Assembly: GCA_022705325.1 (NCBI GenBank)
Contig: JAKJER010000014.1
Span: forward strand, 62,001-126,000
Direction: 5' to 3'
Origin: Planctomycetota bacterium
Lineage (GTDB): Bacteria > Planctomycetota > Phycisphaerae > SM23-33
Length of the DNA: 64,000 bases
Shown here: positions 1 to 7,311 of the stretch, in pieces
Layout of the letters: each line of letters opens with the position of its first letter
Numbering within the stretch: position 1 is the stretch's first letter
Position numbers and translations under genes: made by a program
The notes under the pieces: generated by a model
Databases searched by the model: none
What the model was told of the DNA's origin: nothing
The model's input: only the letters and a program-made list of their open reading frames with translations

Positions 1-1233
1 CTCGACCTCGAGCTGATCGACCTGATCACCTCCGAGATCGTCGAGCGCTTCTTCCCCCAGGCGCGGGAGAAGTTCCTGACCGACGTCCCGCCGGACCTCT
101 CTCCGTCGGACCGCTCCGCCGCCGAGATGGCGTTCGTGCGGTCGTTCTTTCCCCCGGCCACCCGCCAGGCCCTGCGGAACTTCGCCGAGGCCGCCAAGAT
201 CCGCCTCAGCGAGGAGGCCTCCGCGACGGTGGAGATCGACCTGGGCGAGGGGCGCCTCTACCAGCGGGCGATCACGCGCGACGAGTTCGAGGCCCGCGCG
301 GGCAAGTGGGTGGACCACACCATCGAGCACTGCCAGCTCGCCCTGGCCGACGCGGGCCTGACGCCCGACCAGATCGACCAGGTCGTCATGGTCGGCGGGG
401 TCACGCGCATGCCGCTGGTGCGGCGGCGCGTGGGCGAGTTCTTCGGGCGCACGCCCTACACGGCCATCAATCCCGACGAGGTGGTCGCGCTCGGGGCGGC
501 TGTGCAGGCGGGCATCCTGGCCGGGCAGAAGCGCGACACGCTGCTGCTGGACGTCACACCGCTGTCGCTGGGCATCGAGACGCTCGGCGGGGCGGTCGGC
601 AAGCTGATCATGCGGAATTCCACCGTGCCCTGCCAGGCCGGCGAGACCTTCAGCACCTACCTGGACGGGCAGACCAATGTGGACATCCACGTCCTCCAGG
701 GCGAGCGCGAGCTGGCCAAGGACTGCCGCAGCCTCGGGCGCTTCCAGCTTCGGGGCATCCCGCCCATGCCGGCGGGGGCGCCGCGAATCCAGGTGACCTT
801 CCTGATCGACGCCAACGGCATCTTGAACGTCTCCGCCCGCGAACTGCGCAGCGGGCGAGAGGCCTCGGTCCAGATCACGCCCGCCCACGGGCTGACCAGG
901 GACGAGGTCGACCGGATGGTCAAGGAGTCCTACACGCACGCGATCGAGGACCTGATGGTCCACCGCCTGATCGACACCCGCAACGAGGCCCACCGCGTCC
1001 TGGCAGCCGTCGACAAGGCGCTCGCCCAGGCCGCTCACGTCCTGTCGGCCGACCAGCGGGCCGAGCTGGACGCCGCCGTCGCGGACCTGAAGGCGAAGAT
1101 CGACAGCGACGACGCCGACGCCCTCTACGAGGCCATGGGCCGGGCCAACCAGGCCGCCATGCCCCTCACCCAGGCGCAGATGGACGAGGTGCTCAAGCAG
1201 ACCGTGAAGGGCCGGCGGGTGGATGAGGTTTGA
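1..1233 (+). CDS. hscA: HscA-type Hsp70 chaperone, 5'-truncated by window edge
   Basis: The reading frame is open from base 1, so the N-terminal part of the ATPase domain lies outside the window; 410 residues remain. The ATPase-domain signature VVMVGGVTR is at about residues 128-136 of the fragment, followed by the DVTPLSLGIET linker and the substrate-binding domain. HscA rather than general DnaK is favoured by the stretches GERELAKDCRSLGRF and LRGIPPMPAGAP, which resemble the beta-domain of HscA, the chaperone that helps IscU release Fe-S clusters; a long acidic DnaK-type tail is absent. This is inference from remembered family sequences, and no isc gene is visible because the operon lies upstream. 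The TGA stop is inside an 11-bp motif (TTGAACGACAG) that recurs at 2461 beside another repeat array. A DnaK paralogue is the alternative. Confidence 0.85.
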   Translation, partial: LDLELIDLITSEIVERFFPQAREKFLTDVPPDLSPSDRSAAEMAFVRSFFPPATRQALRNFAEAAKIRLSEEASATVEIDLGEGRLYQRAITRDEFEARAGKWVDHTIEHCQLALADAGLTPDQIDQVVMVGGVTRMPLVRRRVGEFFGRTPYTAINPDEVVALGAAVQAGILAGQKRDTLLLDVTPLSLGIETLGGAVGKLIMRNSTVPCQAGETFSTYLDGQTNVDIHVLQGERELAKDCRSLGRFQLRGIPPMPAGAPRIQVTFLIDANGILNVSARELRSGREASVQITPAHGLTRDEVDRMVKESYTHAIEDLMVHRLIDTRNEAHRVLAAVDKALAQAAHVLSADQRAELDAAVADLKAKIDSDDADALYEAMGRANQAAMPLTQAQMDEVLKQTVKGRRVDEV

Positions 1234-1238
1234 ACGAC

Positions 1239-1287
1239 AGTAGCCCGCAGCCAGTAGTCAGTGGCCAGTAGTCCGTAGCCAGTGCAG
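1239..1287 (+). repeat. Heptamer array A (consensus AGTNNYC)
   Basis: Seven consecutive 7-bp units follow the hscA stop: agtagcc, cgcagcc, agtagtc, agtggcc, agtagtc, cgtagcc, agtgcag. The phase is exactly seven throughout. An inverted partner of three units lies at 1553-1573. Confidence 0.85.
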
Positions 1288-1299
1288 GTTCTATGGGAG

Positions 1300-1530
1300 A
1301 TGGAGCGTGCTGACATGGGCACCGAACCGGAGTATTCAGGTTTTGCGGACCTTCCCCGATGGGTCAGGCAGCCCGTGCAACTCATAAGAAATGGGGATGA
1401 GGAGCAGTTTGTTTGGTGCCCAGTGCCGGCTCTGGGCCAGCAGTGTATTATGAACTTGATGAATCAAGGCGAAGAAGGCCAGAATCGGGTACGATCTTAC
1501 CTGAACGCTGCGGTTGGCAAGATCACATGA
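1300..1530 (+). CDS. Small hypothetical protein between inverted heptamer arrays
   Basis: An open frame of 76 codons from ATG 1300 (GTG 1282 and ATG 1315 are other possible starts). The product is acidic at its N-terminus and has no recognised domain, signal or membrane segment. Base composition is lower in G+C than in the neighbours, and codons such as ata, aga and ttt are used that flanking genes avoid. The frame lies between heptamer array A (1239-1287) and its inverted counterpart (1553-1573), so the segment could be a small insertion. There is GGAG directly before ATG 1300 but with poor spacing. It may not be translated; no function can be assigned. Confidence 0.35.
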   Translation: MERADMGTEPEYSGFADLPRWVRQPVQLIRNGDEEQFVWCPVPALGQQCIMNLMNQGEEGQNRVRSYLNAAVGKIT

Positions 1531-1552
1531 GCCGGGCGGGCAATCGCACAGA

Positions 1553-1573
1553 CCACTGGCTACAGGCTACAGG
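1553..1573 (-). repeat. Heptamer array A', inverted partner of array A
   Basis: Three units read ccactgg, ctacagg, ctacagg on the + strand; the reverse complement gives cctgtag, cctgtag, ccagtgg, matching array A. Its last unit supplies the AGGAG that serves as ribosome binding site for the gene at 1583. Confidence 0.7.
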
Positions 1574-1582
1574 AGACCAACG

Positions 1583-2422
1583 ATGATTCGATTCGGCGGA
1601 CCCATCTTCGGCGTCAAGCAGGACGACCCCGCGGCCTTTGCCCGCGCCCACAAGGAACAGGGCTACCGGGCTGCGTACTGCCCGGGCGTCAAGATCGGCG
1701 ACAAGGAGCGGATCAAGGCCATCCGCGACGCGTTCGAGAAGGAGCAGGTCGTCATCGCCGAGGTCGGCGCCTGGTGCAACATGCTGGCCGCCGACCCGGC
1801 CACCCGCAAGAAGAACCACCAGATGATCTGCGAGCGGCTGGCGCTGGCCGACGAGATCGGGGCGTTGTGCTGCGTGGATTATCTGGGCTCGGAGGTGCCC
1901 GGAACCAACTACGGCCCGCACCCGGACAACTTCTCGGCCAAGGGGTTCGACCTGTGCGTGCAGACGGTGCGGTCGATCATCGACGCGGTCAAGCCCACGC
2001 GGGCGAAGTTCTGCCTGGAGATGATGCAGTGGTGCCTGCCCGACAGCCCGGAGGTCTGCCTGGACGTGCTCAAGGCCGTCGACCGCAAGGCGTTCGCCGT
2101 GCACATGGACCCGGTGAACATCGTGACCAGCCCGCGGGTGTACTTCAACACCGCCAACCTGCTCAGGCGATGCTTCGCCCTGCTGGGCGAGTGGATCACG
2201 AGCTGCCACGCCAAGGACATCATCGCCCGCGAGAAGGGCGCCCTGCACATGGACGAATGCCGCCCCGGCACGGGCGTCTTTGACTACCGCACGTTCCTGA
2301 CCGAGCTGGCCAAGCTGCCGCACCACCCGCCGCTCATGCTCGAACACCTGCCCAACGCCCAGGAGTACGCCAAGGCCCGCGACCACATCACCGCCCTGGC
2401 CAAAGAACTGAACGTCTGGTGA
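1583..2422 (+). CDS. Sugar phosphate isomerase/epimerase-like TIM-barrel protein
   Basis: A 279-residue cytoplasmic protein of the xylose-isomerase-like TIM-barrel superfamily (AP endonuclease 2 / IolE / hydroxypyruvate isomerase type). Superfamily-like features are GYRAAYCPG near residue 30, the acidic ends of the central strands (CLEMMQWCL, VHMDPVNIV), the late histidine-bearing CHAKDI, and LMLEHL near the C-terminus; these usually coordinate a divalent metal. The start at ATG 1583 is chosen because AGGAG lies seven bases upstream; an upstream extension to 1514 would read through the repeat array. The substrate cannot be predicted: such proteins are numerous in Planctomycetes and act on sugars or inositols. 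It ends just before the nested repeat/terminator block at 2430-2690. Confidence 0.85.
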   Translation: MIRFGGPIFGVKQDDPAAFARAHKEQGYRAAYCPGVKIGDKERIKAIRDAFEKEQVVIAEVGAWCNMLAADPATRKKNHQMICERLALADEIGALCCVDYLGSEVPGTNYGPHPDNFSAKGFDLCVQTVRSIIDAVKPTRAKFCLEMMQWCLPDSPEVCLDVLKAVDRKAFAVHMDPVNIVTSPRVYFNTANLLRRCFALLGEWITSCHAKDIIAREKGALHMDECRPGTGVFDYRTFLTELAKLPHHPPLMLEHLPNAQEYAKARDHITALAKELNVW

Positions 2423-2432
2423 CCGATTGCGG

Positions 2433-2454
2433 ACCTGTCTGCCGGCAGGCAGGT
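2433..2454. repeat. CCTGCC-family palindrome, intergenic copy 1
   Basis: A 22-bp near-perfect palindrome centred on TGCCGGCA, with outer arms ACCTG/CAGGT. It appears inserted within a run containing two 'attgcgga' copies that flank it. Confidence 0.75.
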
Positions 2455-2477
2455 TGCGGATTGAACGACAGCAACCG

Positions 2478-2509
2478 GACGCAGAGACGCAGAGACGCAG
2501 AGACGCAGG
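2478..2509 (+). repeat. Tandem octamer array (GACGCAGA)4
   Basis: Four direct 8-bp units. The 11-mer GGACGCAGAGA at 2477-2487 is exactly complementary to 2639-2649, and 2456-2471 pairs with 2649-2664 (15 of 16), so the block forms a long imperfect inverted repeat around the terminator at 2535. Confidence 0.8.
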
Positions 2510-2534
2510 GGCAATAAGAGTTCAGAGAGAGGAA

Positions 2535-2564
2535 AAAGCCCACGGAAGGCTTTCCGTGGGCTTT
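2535..2564. terminator. Bidirectional hairpin terminator, GCCCACGG family copy 1
   Basis: Perfect 13-bp stem AAAGCCCACGGAA / TTCCGTGGGCTTT with a four-base loop. It sits between the convergent genes ending at 2422 (+) and 2682 (-). The A-run on the 5' side and T-run on the 3' side allow function in both directions. Confidence 0.75.
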
Positions 2565-2604
2565 GTGTTCTGCCGCTCTGGATGTTATCGAAGCGGAGGA
2601 CCGT

Positions 2605-2678
2605 TCAGTCTCTCTCTCTCTTCCTCTGCGCCTCTGCTTCTCTGCGTCCTGTCGCTCAATCCGCATTCCGCATTCCGC
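2605..2678 (-). repeat. Right arm of nested inverted repeat, with attccgc heptamers
   Basis: Contains the counterpart of the octamer array (TCTCTGCGTCC at 2639-2649), then two direct heptamers attccgc at 2665-2678 immediately before the stop codon of the hydrolase gene. A CT-rich stretch fills 2608-2630. Confidence 0.7.
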
Positions 2679-2681
2679 AAT

Positions 2682-3629
2682 TCATTTCTTCAGGTGCTTG
2701 TCGAAGAACTCCCGCACGCGTTTGATATGGTCCGGCCCGCGGAAGCCGTGTCCCGCTCCCTCCACGAACACCAGCGTCGAGGCCACGCCCGCCTTGGTCA
2801 GCGCGTCGTGGAGGACCTGGCTCTGCTGGGGGGGAACGATCGGGTCCTTGTCGCCGTGCATGTGCAGCATCGGGCAGTCGTCCTTGCTGACGTAGGTGAT
2901 GGGGCTGGCGGAGGCGGCCTTGTCCTTGTCCTTCATCACGTCGCCCCCGATCAGCAGCGACTCGGGCGAGTTCGGCCCGTCGTGGCGCATGCGGCTGAAG
3001 GCGTTCTTGTCGCTGTCGGACTGCATCGTCTGCAGGTTGGATGGCCCGAACCAGTTCACCGCGCACTGCACCCGGCTGGACTGGTCGGCGTGGCCCAGGT
3101 CGCCCTCGAGTTCCTTCACCTCGCCGCTGACGGCGATCATGGCCGACAGGTGCCCGCCGGCTGACCCGCCCCAGGAGCCGAATCGCTGCGGGTCCAGGCC
3201 GTACTTGGCGGCGTTGGCCCGCAGGTAGCGGATGGCGGCCTTGCAGTCGTGGATCTGTGCGGGCCAGATGGCGACCTGGCTGAGGCGGTACTCCACGCTG
3301 GCCACCGCGTAGCCCTCGCTCAGCAGGGGCAGGGCCGGGCAGTTGTTCTTCGTGCCGGCCCGCCACGCCCCGCCGTGGACCCAGATCACCAGCGGCAGGG
3401 GCTTGCCGCCCTCGTTCCTGGGCACGAACAGGTCCAGGCGGTTGGCCTTGGCGTCCGCCTGGGCGTACTGGAGGTCGCGGTGGACGGCCACCCCCTCGGG
3501 CAGGCGCGGCGGAGGTCGCAGGAGCGGGCGTTGCGGCTGCTCGCCGGGCCGCGCCGGCTGGCGCTGCTGGGCGAAGACGGGGACGATCAAGGCGGCGACC
3601 AACAGCAGGGGCAGAGTGCGACGCGTCAT
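2682..3629 (-). CDS. Exported alpha/beta hydrolase (esterase/lipase, BD-FAE-like)
   Basis: A 315-residue protein with a cleavable signal peptide (residues 1 to about 20, ending VFAQ) and a proline-rich linker. The core has the oxyanion motif VIWVHGGAW, the nucleophile elbow GGSAGG, a late aspartate in HGDKDPIVP and a histidine in GAGHGF, so the Ser-Asp-His triad is complete. This pattern fits exported esterases that deacylate plant polysaccharides, often labelled alpha/beta hydrolase or xylan esterase in Planctomycetes. The start is ATG at 3629 with AAGGAG seven bases upstream. The gene faces the convergent isomerase gene across a shared terminator. The precise substrate is unknown. Confidence 0.88.
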   Translation of the reverse strand: MTRRTLPLLLVAALIVPVFAQQRQPARPGEQPQRPLLRPPPRLPEGVAVHRDLQYAQADAKANRLDLFVPRNEGGKPLPLVIWVHGGAWRAGTKNNCPALPLLSEGYAVASVEYRLSQVAIWPAQIHDCKAAIRYLRANAAKYGLDPQRFGSWGGSAGGHLSAMIAVSGEVKELEGDLGHADQSSRVQCAVNWFGPSNLQTMQSDSDKNAFSRMRHDGPNSPESLLIGGDVMKDKDKAASASPITYVSKDDCPMLHMHGDKDPIVPPQQSQVLHDALTKAGVASTLVFVEGAGHGFRGPDHIKRVREFFDKHLKK

Positions 3630-3697
3630 GTTCGTGCTCCTTACTCGGGCGGCGACATTGTCCGATTTTCGATTCACGCGGGCAACTGCGAACCGTC

Positions 3698-3718
3698 CTG
3701 GATCACTAGAGTGACCAG
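3698..3718. promoter_or_regulatory. Near-palindrome, possible operator
   Basis: CTGG-A-TCAC, TAGA, GTGACCAG: two 8-bp arms with a one-base bulge, located in the 255-bp gap upstream of the hydrolase gene. The rest of the gap shows no gene. A binding role is only a guess. Confidence 0.25.
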
Positions 3719-3884
3719 GCCGTTGGGTTGTACGACATGGTGATGGCCGCGTATCCCCGGCGCGGGCGCCCTGCGGCTCGCGGCTTCGCGGAAGCGTTCT
3801 GCGGGTTTCCTCCGCCCCCGCGAGGTGAAGTACATTGCAAATCGTCCCCTCCTCGCGTAGTCTATCGCGGCCTGATTGGCGCCA

Positions 3885-4229
3885 ATGGAGAGTGTCGTGA
3901 TCGTCGTATTGAACCTGTTCGACATCGTGCCGGGCAAGCAGAAGGAATACGCCGAATACCTGCGCCGCGTCCAGCCCATCCTGGATCGCTACGGGGCCAA
4001 GGTGCTCCTGTACGGGCGGACGCGACAGGTGTACATGGGGGGCTGCACGCAGGAATACTGCGGGCTGATCGGCTACCGCGAGTTGGACGACCTGCGCAAG
4101 CTCTCGCACGATCCGGAATTCGCAGCCATCCGCCCGCTGCGCGACGACTCGACGACCAACTACGTGCTGACCGCGATCGAGGGGTTCCCGACGATGAACG
4201 ACGCCGCCGAGTACCTGGAGGGGTTGTAA
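3885..4229 (+). CDS. Small dimeric alpha/beta-barrel (ferredoxin-like) protein
   Basis: About 114 residues with the look of a stress-responsive/DUF1330-like or ABM-fold protein: a first strand VVIVVLNLFDIVPG, a helix GKQKEYAEYLRRVQPILDRYG, a strand KVLLYGRTRQVY, then the DDLRKLSHDPEF helix and a final strand. Such proteins are cytoplasmic dimers; roles range from small-molecule monooxygenase to unknown. Two cysteines in GGCTQEYCG are unusual. The start is uncertain: ATG 3885 lacks a ribosome site, whereas GTG 3897 has GGAG six bases upstream and would begin exactly at the first strand. No domain partner is nearby. Confidence 0.75.
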   Translation: MESVVIVVLNLFDIVPGKQKEYAEYLRRVQPILDRYGAKVLLYGRTRQVYMGGCTQEYCGLIGYRELDDLRKLSHDPEFAAIRPLRDDSTTNYVLTAIEGFPTMNDAAEYLEGL

Positions 4230-4272
4230 GCGGAGGCGGTTGTTTGTTGTTCGTTGTTGGCAGGGGCGGGTG

Positions 4273-4506
4273 TTACGGCGCGTACGAGGGCCAGTCGCGG
4301 CCACGGATGATCTCCAGGGCCCGCTCGCGGAAACGAAGGAACGTGATCACCCGCAGCCTCCCGCCGTACAGCCACGCATAGGCATTGCTTTCGATCGTAC
4401 AGGGAATGCCTTGAGCCTCCAGTTCTTGCTTGATCGCCGTCGCCTGGAAAAGGTCTCTCGGCCGCCACAGTTCCGCGAGCGGCTCGTCCATATCGCGTGG
4501 GTCCAT
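4273..4506 (-). CDS. DUF2007-like small protein
   Basis: A 77-residue acidic protein. The core LFQATAIKQELEAQGIPCTIESNAYA matches the pattern of DUF2007 (putative signal-transducing protein) in which a helix spanning two turns is followed by a short strand, then a strand-loop region (GGRLRVITFLRF) and a closing helix. Function is unknown across the family. ATG 4506 is preferred because GGGAG lies seven bases upstream; an upstream TTG at 4536 would add ten residues. It is transcribed toward and ends close to the gene at 3885-4229 (convergent, 43 bp apart). No terminator hairpin is obvious between them. Confidence 0.7.
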   Translation of the reverse strand: MDPRDMDEPLAELWRPRDLFQATAIKQELEAQGIPCTIESNAYAWLYGGRLRVITFLRFRERALEIIRGRDWPSYAP

Positions 4507-4557
4507 GGCCTTGCTCCCGCTGTTGCAGAACCGCAAGGGGTACCGTCGTTTCTGCCC

Positions 4558-4995
4558 TCAGGGCTCGGGGCATTCTTCGCACTTGTACACGCCTTCCTCG
4601 CGTCGCTTCTGGGCCTTGTCGCTGATGCGGGTGTCCTCGCGGAAGTCGATGCCGGTCTTCTTCAGCAGGGTCCGCAGATAGTCCAGGTGCGGGCACGGCG
4701 GGGCGTGGTAGTTGTCCTGGGTGATGCACGAGGACAACTGCACGACGATCCGGTCCTTGTCTGCCCCCTCGTGCTTCTTGAGCATCCGTTTCAGGTGGGT
4801 CAGCTTGCGGTGCAGGGCCCGCCCGCAGCAGCCCCCGCAGGTCATGTACGTCACGCGATAGGCCCGCTCGCGAGGGTAGGCGGCGAACCCGCCCGTCCGC
4901 TGCGAGAAGCTCCGCTCGCAGAAGTAGCCCGAGCAGCGCTGCTTCACGATGTCGCACTGTACGATGACGATGTAGTCTTTCTCGGCCAGGTCCAT
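4558..4995 (-). CDS. CGGC domain-containing protein
   Basis: A 145-residue cytoplasmic protein with the defining CGGC motif in YMTCGGCCGRAL (about residues 51-62), preceded by a cysteine-containing strand (IVIVQCDIVKQRCSG) and ending in a CxxC pair (KCEECPEP). The CGGC family is a conserved putative metal-binding or redox domain mostly found in anaerobes; biochemical function is not established. The cysteine count (about ten in 145 residues) supports a metal or Fe-S role. Start ATG 4995 has AGGAG at a long spacing of about 11. It shares its direction with the DUF2007-like gene and could be cotranscribed with it (gap 51 bp). Confidence 0.85.
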   Translation of the reverse strand: MDLAEKDYIVIVQCDIVKQRCSGYFCERSFSQRTGGFAAYPRERAYRVTYMTCGGCCGRALHRKLTHLKRMLKKHEGADKDRIVVQLSSCITQDNYHAPPCPHLDYLRTLLKKTGIDFREDTRISDKAQKRREEGVYKCEECPEP

Positions 4996-5118
4996 AGTCG
5001 AATTCGCTCTCCTGGCTGCCACTATCCCCGATCCCGCCCGCGAAGTCCAGCCGGCGGCGCCCGGAGCCGCCGCGGAAAGTTGCGGCCTCCCCCGCGGGCG
5101 GCCCGCGCAAGAGCGTGT

Positions 5119-5147
5119 TTGAATTTCCACCCGCGATTCGCGATAAT
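5119..5147 (+). promoter_or_regulatory. Sigma70-like promoter upstream of ilvD
   Basis: TTGAAT, a 17-bp spacer and GATAAT. It would give a 5' leader of about 125 bases that contains the CCTGCC-family palindrome at 5196-5230. Confidence 0.5.
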
Positions 5148-5195
5148 CCCTCCTTCGACGATCCGCGGAACCGGTCTGGAGTTGTGGCCCCGCCG

Positions 5196-5230
5196 TGCCG
5201 GCAGCCTGCCTGCCGGAGGCAGGGCGGGCT
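5196..5230. repeat. CCTGCC-family palindrome in ilvD leader
   Basis: GCCTGCCTGCCGG followed by AGGCAGGGC forms an imperfect palindrome; an additional TGCCGGCA core lies directly upstream. It is within the predicted 5' untranslated region. Confidence 0.65.
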
Positions 5231-5280
5231 TGTGTTCCCGATCTTGCAGGCGGGCGAGCCCCGCTGGAATGGAGATCATC

Positions 5281-7197
5281 ATGATGCGCAGCGACCGAGT
5301 GAAGAAGGGGATGGAGCGCGGCCCGCACCGCAGCCTGCTCAAGGCCACCGGGCTGAGCGACCGGGAGATCGCCCGCCCGTTCATCGCCGTCGTCAACAGC
5401 TACACCGACGTCGTGCCCGGGCACGCCCACCTCGACGCCGTGGGCGAATTCGTCAAGGCCCAGGTCGAGGCTGCCGGCGGCACGCCCTTCGTCTTCAACA
5501 CCATCGCCATCTGCGACGGCATCGCCATGGGCCACACCGGCATGAAGTACTCCCTGGCCAGCCGCGAACTCATCGCCGACACCGTCGAGTCCATGTTGCA
5601 GGCCCACCAGTTCGACGCCATGATCTGCATCCCCAACTGCGACAAGATCATCCCCGGCATGCTGATGGCCGCCATGCGGGTCAACGTGCCCACGATCTTC
5701 GCCAGCGGCGGGCCCATGGAGGCCGGCTGCGTGGCCGGCAAGGACGTCGACCTGATCGACCAGTTCTACGCGGTGGCCCAGCAGAAGATCGGCAAGATGA
5801 CCAAGGCCGAGGTGCTCGAGTTCGAGAACAGCACCTGCCCGGGCTGCGGCTCGTGCAGCGGCATGTTCACCGCCAACAGCATGAACTGCCTGTGCGAGGC
5901 GATCGGGATGGCCCTGCCGGGCAACGGCACGTGCCTGGCCACCAGCCCCGCGCGGATGGAGCTGTACCGCGCCGCCGCCTCGCGGATCGTCGAGATGGCC
6001 CGCCAGTGGGGCCGTTCGGGCTGCTCGAAGAAGTACCCCCTCCTGCCGCGGAACATCATGACCCGCAAGGCGTTCGAGAACGCCATGGCCCTGGACATGG
6101 CCATGGGCGGCTCGACCAACACCGTGCTGCACCTGCTCGCCCTGGCCAGCGAGGGCGGCGTGAGCTTCACCCTTGACGACATCGACAAGGTCTCCAAGCG
6201 CACGCCCAACATCTGTCGCGTCGCCCCCTCCTCCACGCCCGAGGGGCGGATCTACCACATGCAGGACGTGCACCGCGCCGGCGGCATCCACACCATCATG
6301 GGCCAGCTCTGGTGGGACAACCCCAAACTCCTCCACGCCGGCTGCCTCACCGTCACCGGCGAGAGCCTCATGAAGAACCTCGAGAAGTGGTCCGTCCGCA
6401 GCAAGAAGCTCTGCCCCGCCGCGCGCAAGATGTACCGCGAGGGCGGGCTGGCCACCGGACGCAAGGTCGAGGACGTCAAGCGGATGTACCGCGAGGCCGC
6501 CGCCAGCGCCCGCGGGGGCCTCTCCGCGGCGACGAAGAAGAAACTCAAGGCCGCTCCCGTCCGCAACGCCGGGCGACTCAACGCCCAGGACGTCGTCCGC
6601 CCGATCGCGCGGGCCTTCACCGCCGCCGGCGGGCTGGTCGTGCTCTACGGCAACATCGCCAAGCGGGGCAGCGTGGTCAAGCTGGCCGGAGTGGACCCCA
6701 AGATGTACCGCCACGCCGGGCCGGCCGTCATCTTCGAAAGCCAGGAAGACGCCTGTGCCGGCATCCTGGGCGGGCAGGTCAAGCCGGGCGACGTCGTGGT
6801 CATCCGCAACGAGGGCCCGCGAGGCGGACCCGGCATGCAGGAGATGCTCGCCCCCACCAGCTACATCAAGGGCATGGGCCTGGGCGACAAGTGCGCCCTG
6901 ATCACCGACGGGCGATTCAGCGGCGGCACGGCCGGGGCGTGCATCGGGCACGTCTCGCCCGAGGCCGCCGGCGGCGGCGAGATCGGCCTGCTCCGCGACG
7001 GCGACCTCATCGAGATCGACATCCCGGCCGGGCGGCTCGACGTCAGGCTCAGCCAGGCCGAGTTGGCCCGCCGGCGCAAGGCCTACAAGCCCTGCCCGCC
7101 GCAGATCACCTGGGGCGGGCTCGGCCGATACGCCACGCAGGCGACCTCCGCCGACACCGGCGCCGTCCTGGACTGGCCCGGAAAGACCCGCGCATAG
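5281..7197 (+). CDS. ilvD: Dihydroxy-acid dehydratase
   Basis: Dehydrates 2,3-dihydroxy-3-methylbutanoate and the isoleucine-path analogue to 2-oxoacids in branched-chain amino acid synthesis; cytoplasmic Fe-S enzyme. The order of motifs is that of the E. coli-type enzyme: VVPGHAHLD near 44-52, FNTIAICDGIAMGH near 72-85, NCDKI with Cys120, CPGCGSCSGMFTANSMNC with Cys186/189/192, AMGGSTNTVLHLLA, EGPRGGPGMQEML, ITDGRFSGGTAG and a C-terminal SADTGAV. At 638 residues it is about 20 longer than E. coli IlvD because of a Lys/Arg/Ala-rich insertion near residues 395-425. ATG 5281 (or 5284) is chosen from GGAG at 5271; the long open frame upstream is not coding. No other ilv gene is adjacent. Confidence 0.96.
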   Translation: MMRSDRVKKGMERGPHRSLLKATGLSDREIARPFIAVVNSYTDVVPGHAHLDAVGEFVKAQVEAAGGTPFVFNTIAICDGIAMGHTGMKYSLASRELIADTVESMLQAHQFDAMICIPNCDKIIPGMLMAAMRVNVPTIFASGGPMEAGCVAGKDVDLIDQFYAVAQQKIGKMTKAEVLEFENSTCPGCGSCSGMFTANSMNCLCEAIGMALPGNGTCLATSPARMELYRAAASRIVEMARQWGRSGCSKKYPLLPRNIMTRKAFENAMALDMAMGGSTNTVLHLLALASEGGVSFTLDDIDKVSKRTPNICRVAPSSTPEGRIYHMQDVHRAGGIHTIMGQLWWDNPKLLHAGCLTVTGESLMKNLEKWSVRSKKLCPAARKMYREGGLATGRKVEDVKRMYREAAASARGGLSAATKKKLKAAPVRNAGRLNAQDVVRPIARAFTAAGGLVVLYGNIAKRGSVVKLAGVDPKMYRHAGPAVIFESQEDACAGILGGQVKPGDVVVIRNEGPRGGPGMQEMLAPTSYIKGMGLGDKCALITDGRFSGGTAGACIGHVSPEAAGGGEIGLLRDGDLIEIDIPAGRLDVRLSQAELARRRKAYKPCPPQITWGGLGRYATQATSADTGAVLDWPGKTRA

Positions 7198-7201
7198 CCG
7201 T

Positions 7202-7297
7202 GGCACGGCCATCTTGGCCGTGCCCTATGAGCGAGACGCTCGTGGGACGCATGGGCGAGACGCCCATGCCACGTTTCAAGGCGGCTTCGAAGCCGCC
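7202..7297. repeat. Cluster of four short hairpins
   Basis: Four consecutive stems fill the ilvD-M24 gap: 7202-7224 (10-bp stem, TCT loop), 7229-7241 (GAGCG-AGA-CGCTC), 7249-7269 (9-bp stem with AGA loop) and the 18-bp perfect palindrome at 7280-7297. Three share a 3-base AGA/TCT loop. Confidence 0.85.
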
Positions 7298-7311
7298 ATA
7301 GGAGACCGTGT

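Noticed and set aside
2427..3164. A + strand frame opposite the alpha/beta hydrolase
   Set aside because: Shadow of the hydrolase; it starts inside the repeat block.
4240..5280. A long in-frame extension upstream of ilvD (start at 4240)
   Set aside because: It overlaps genes on the other strand, lacks the DHAD pattern, and GGAG places the true start at 5281.
4558..7212. An 884-codon frame antisense to ilvD
   Set aside because: It is the shadow of ilvD's high GC; only its C-terminal 145 codons form a real gene (the CGGC protein).
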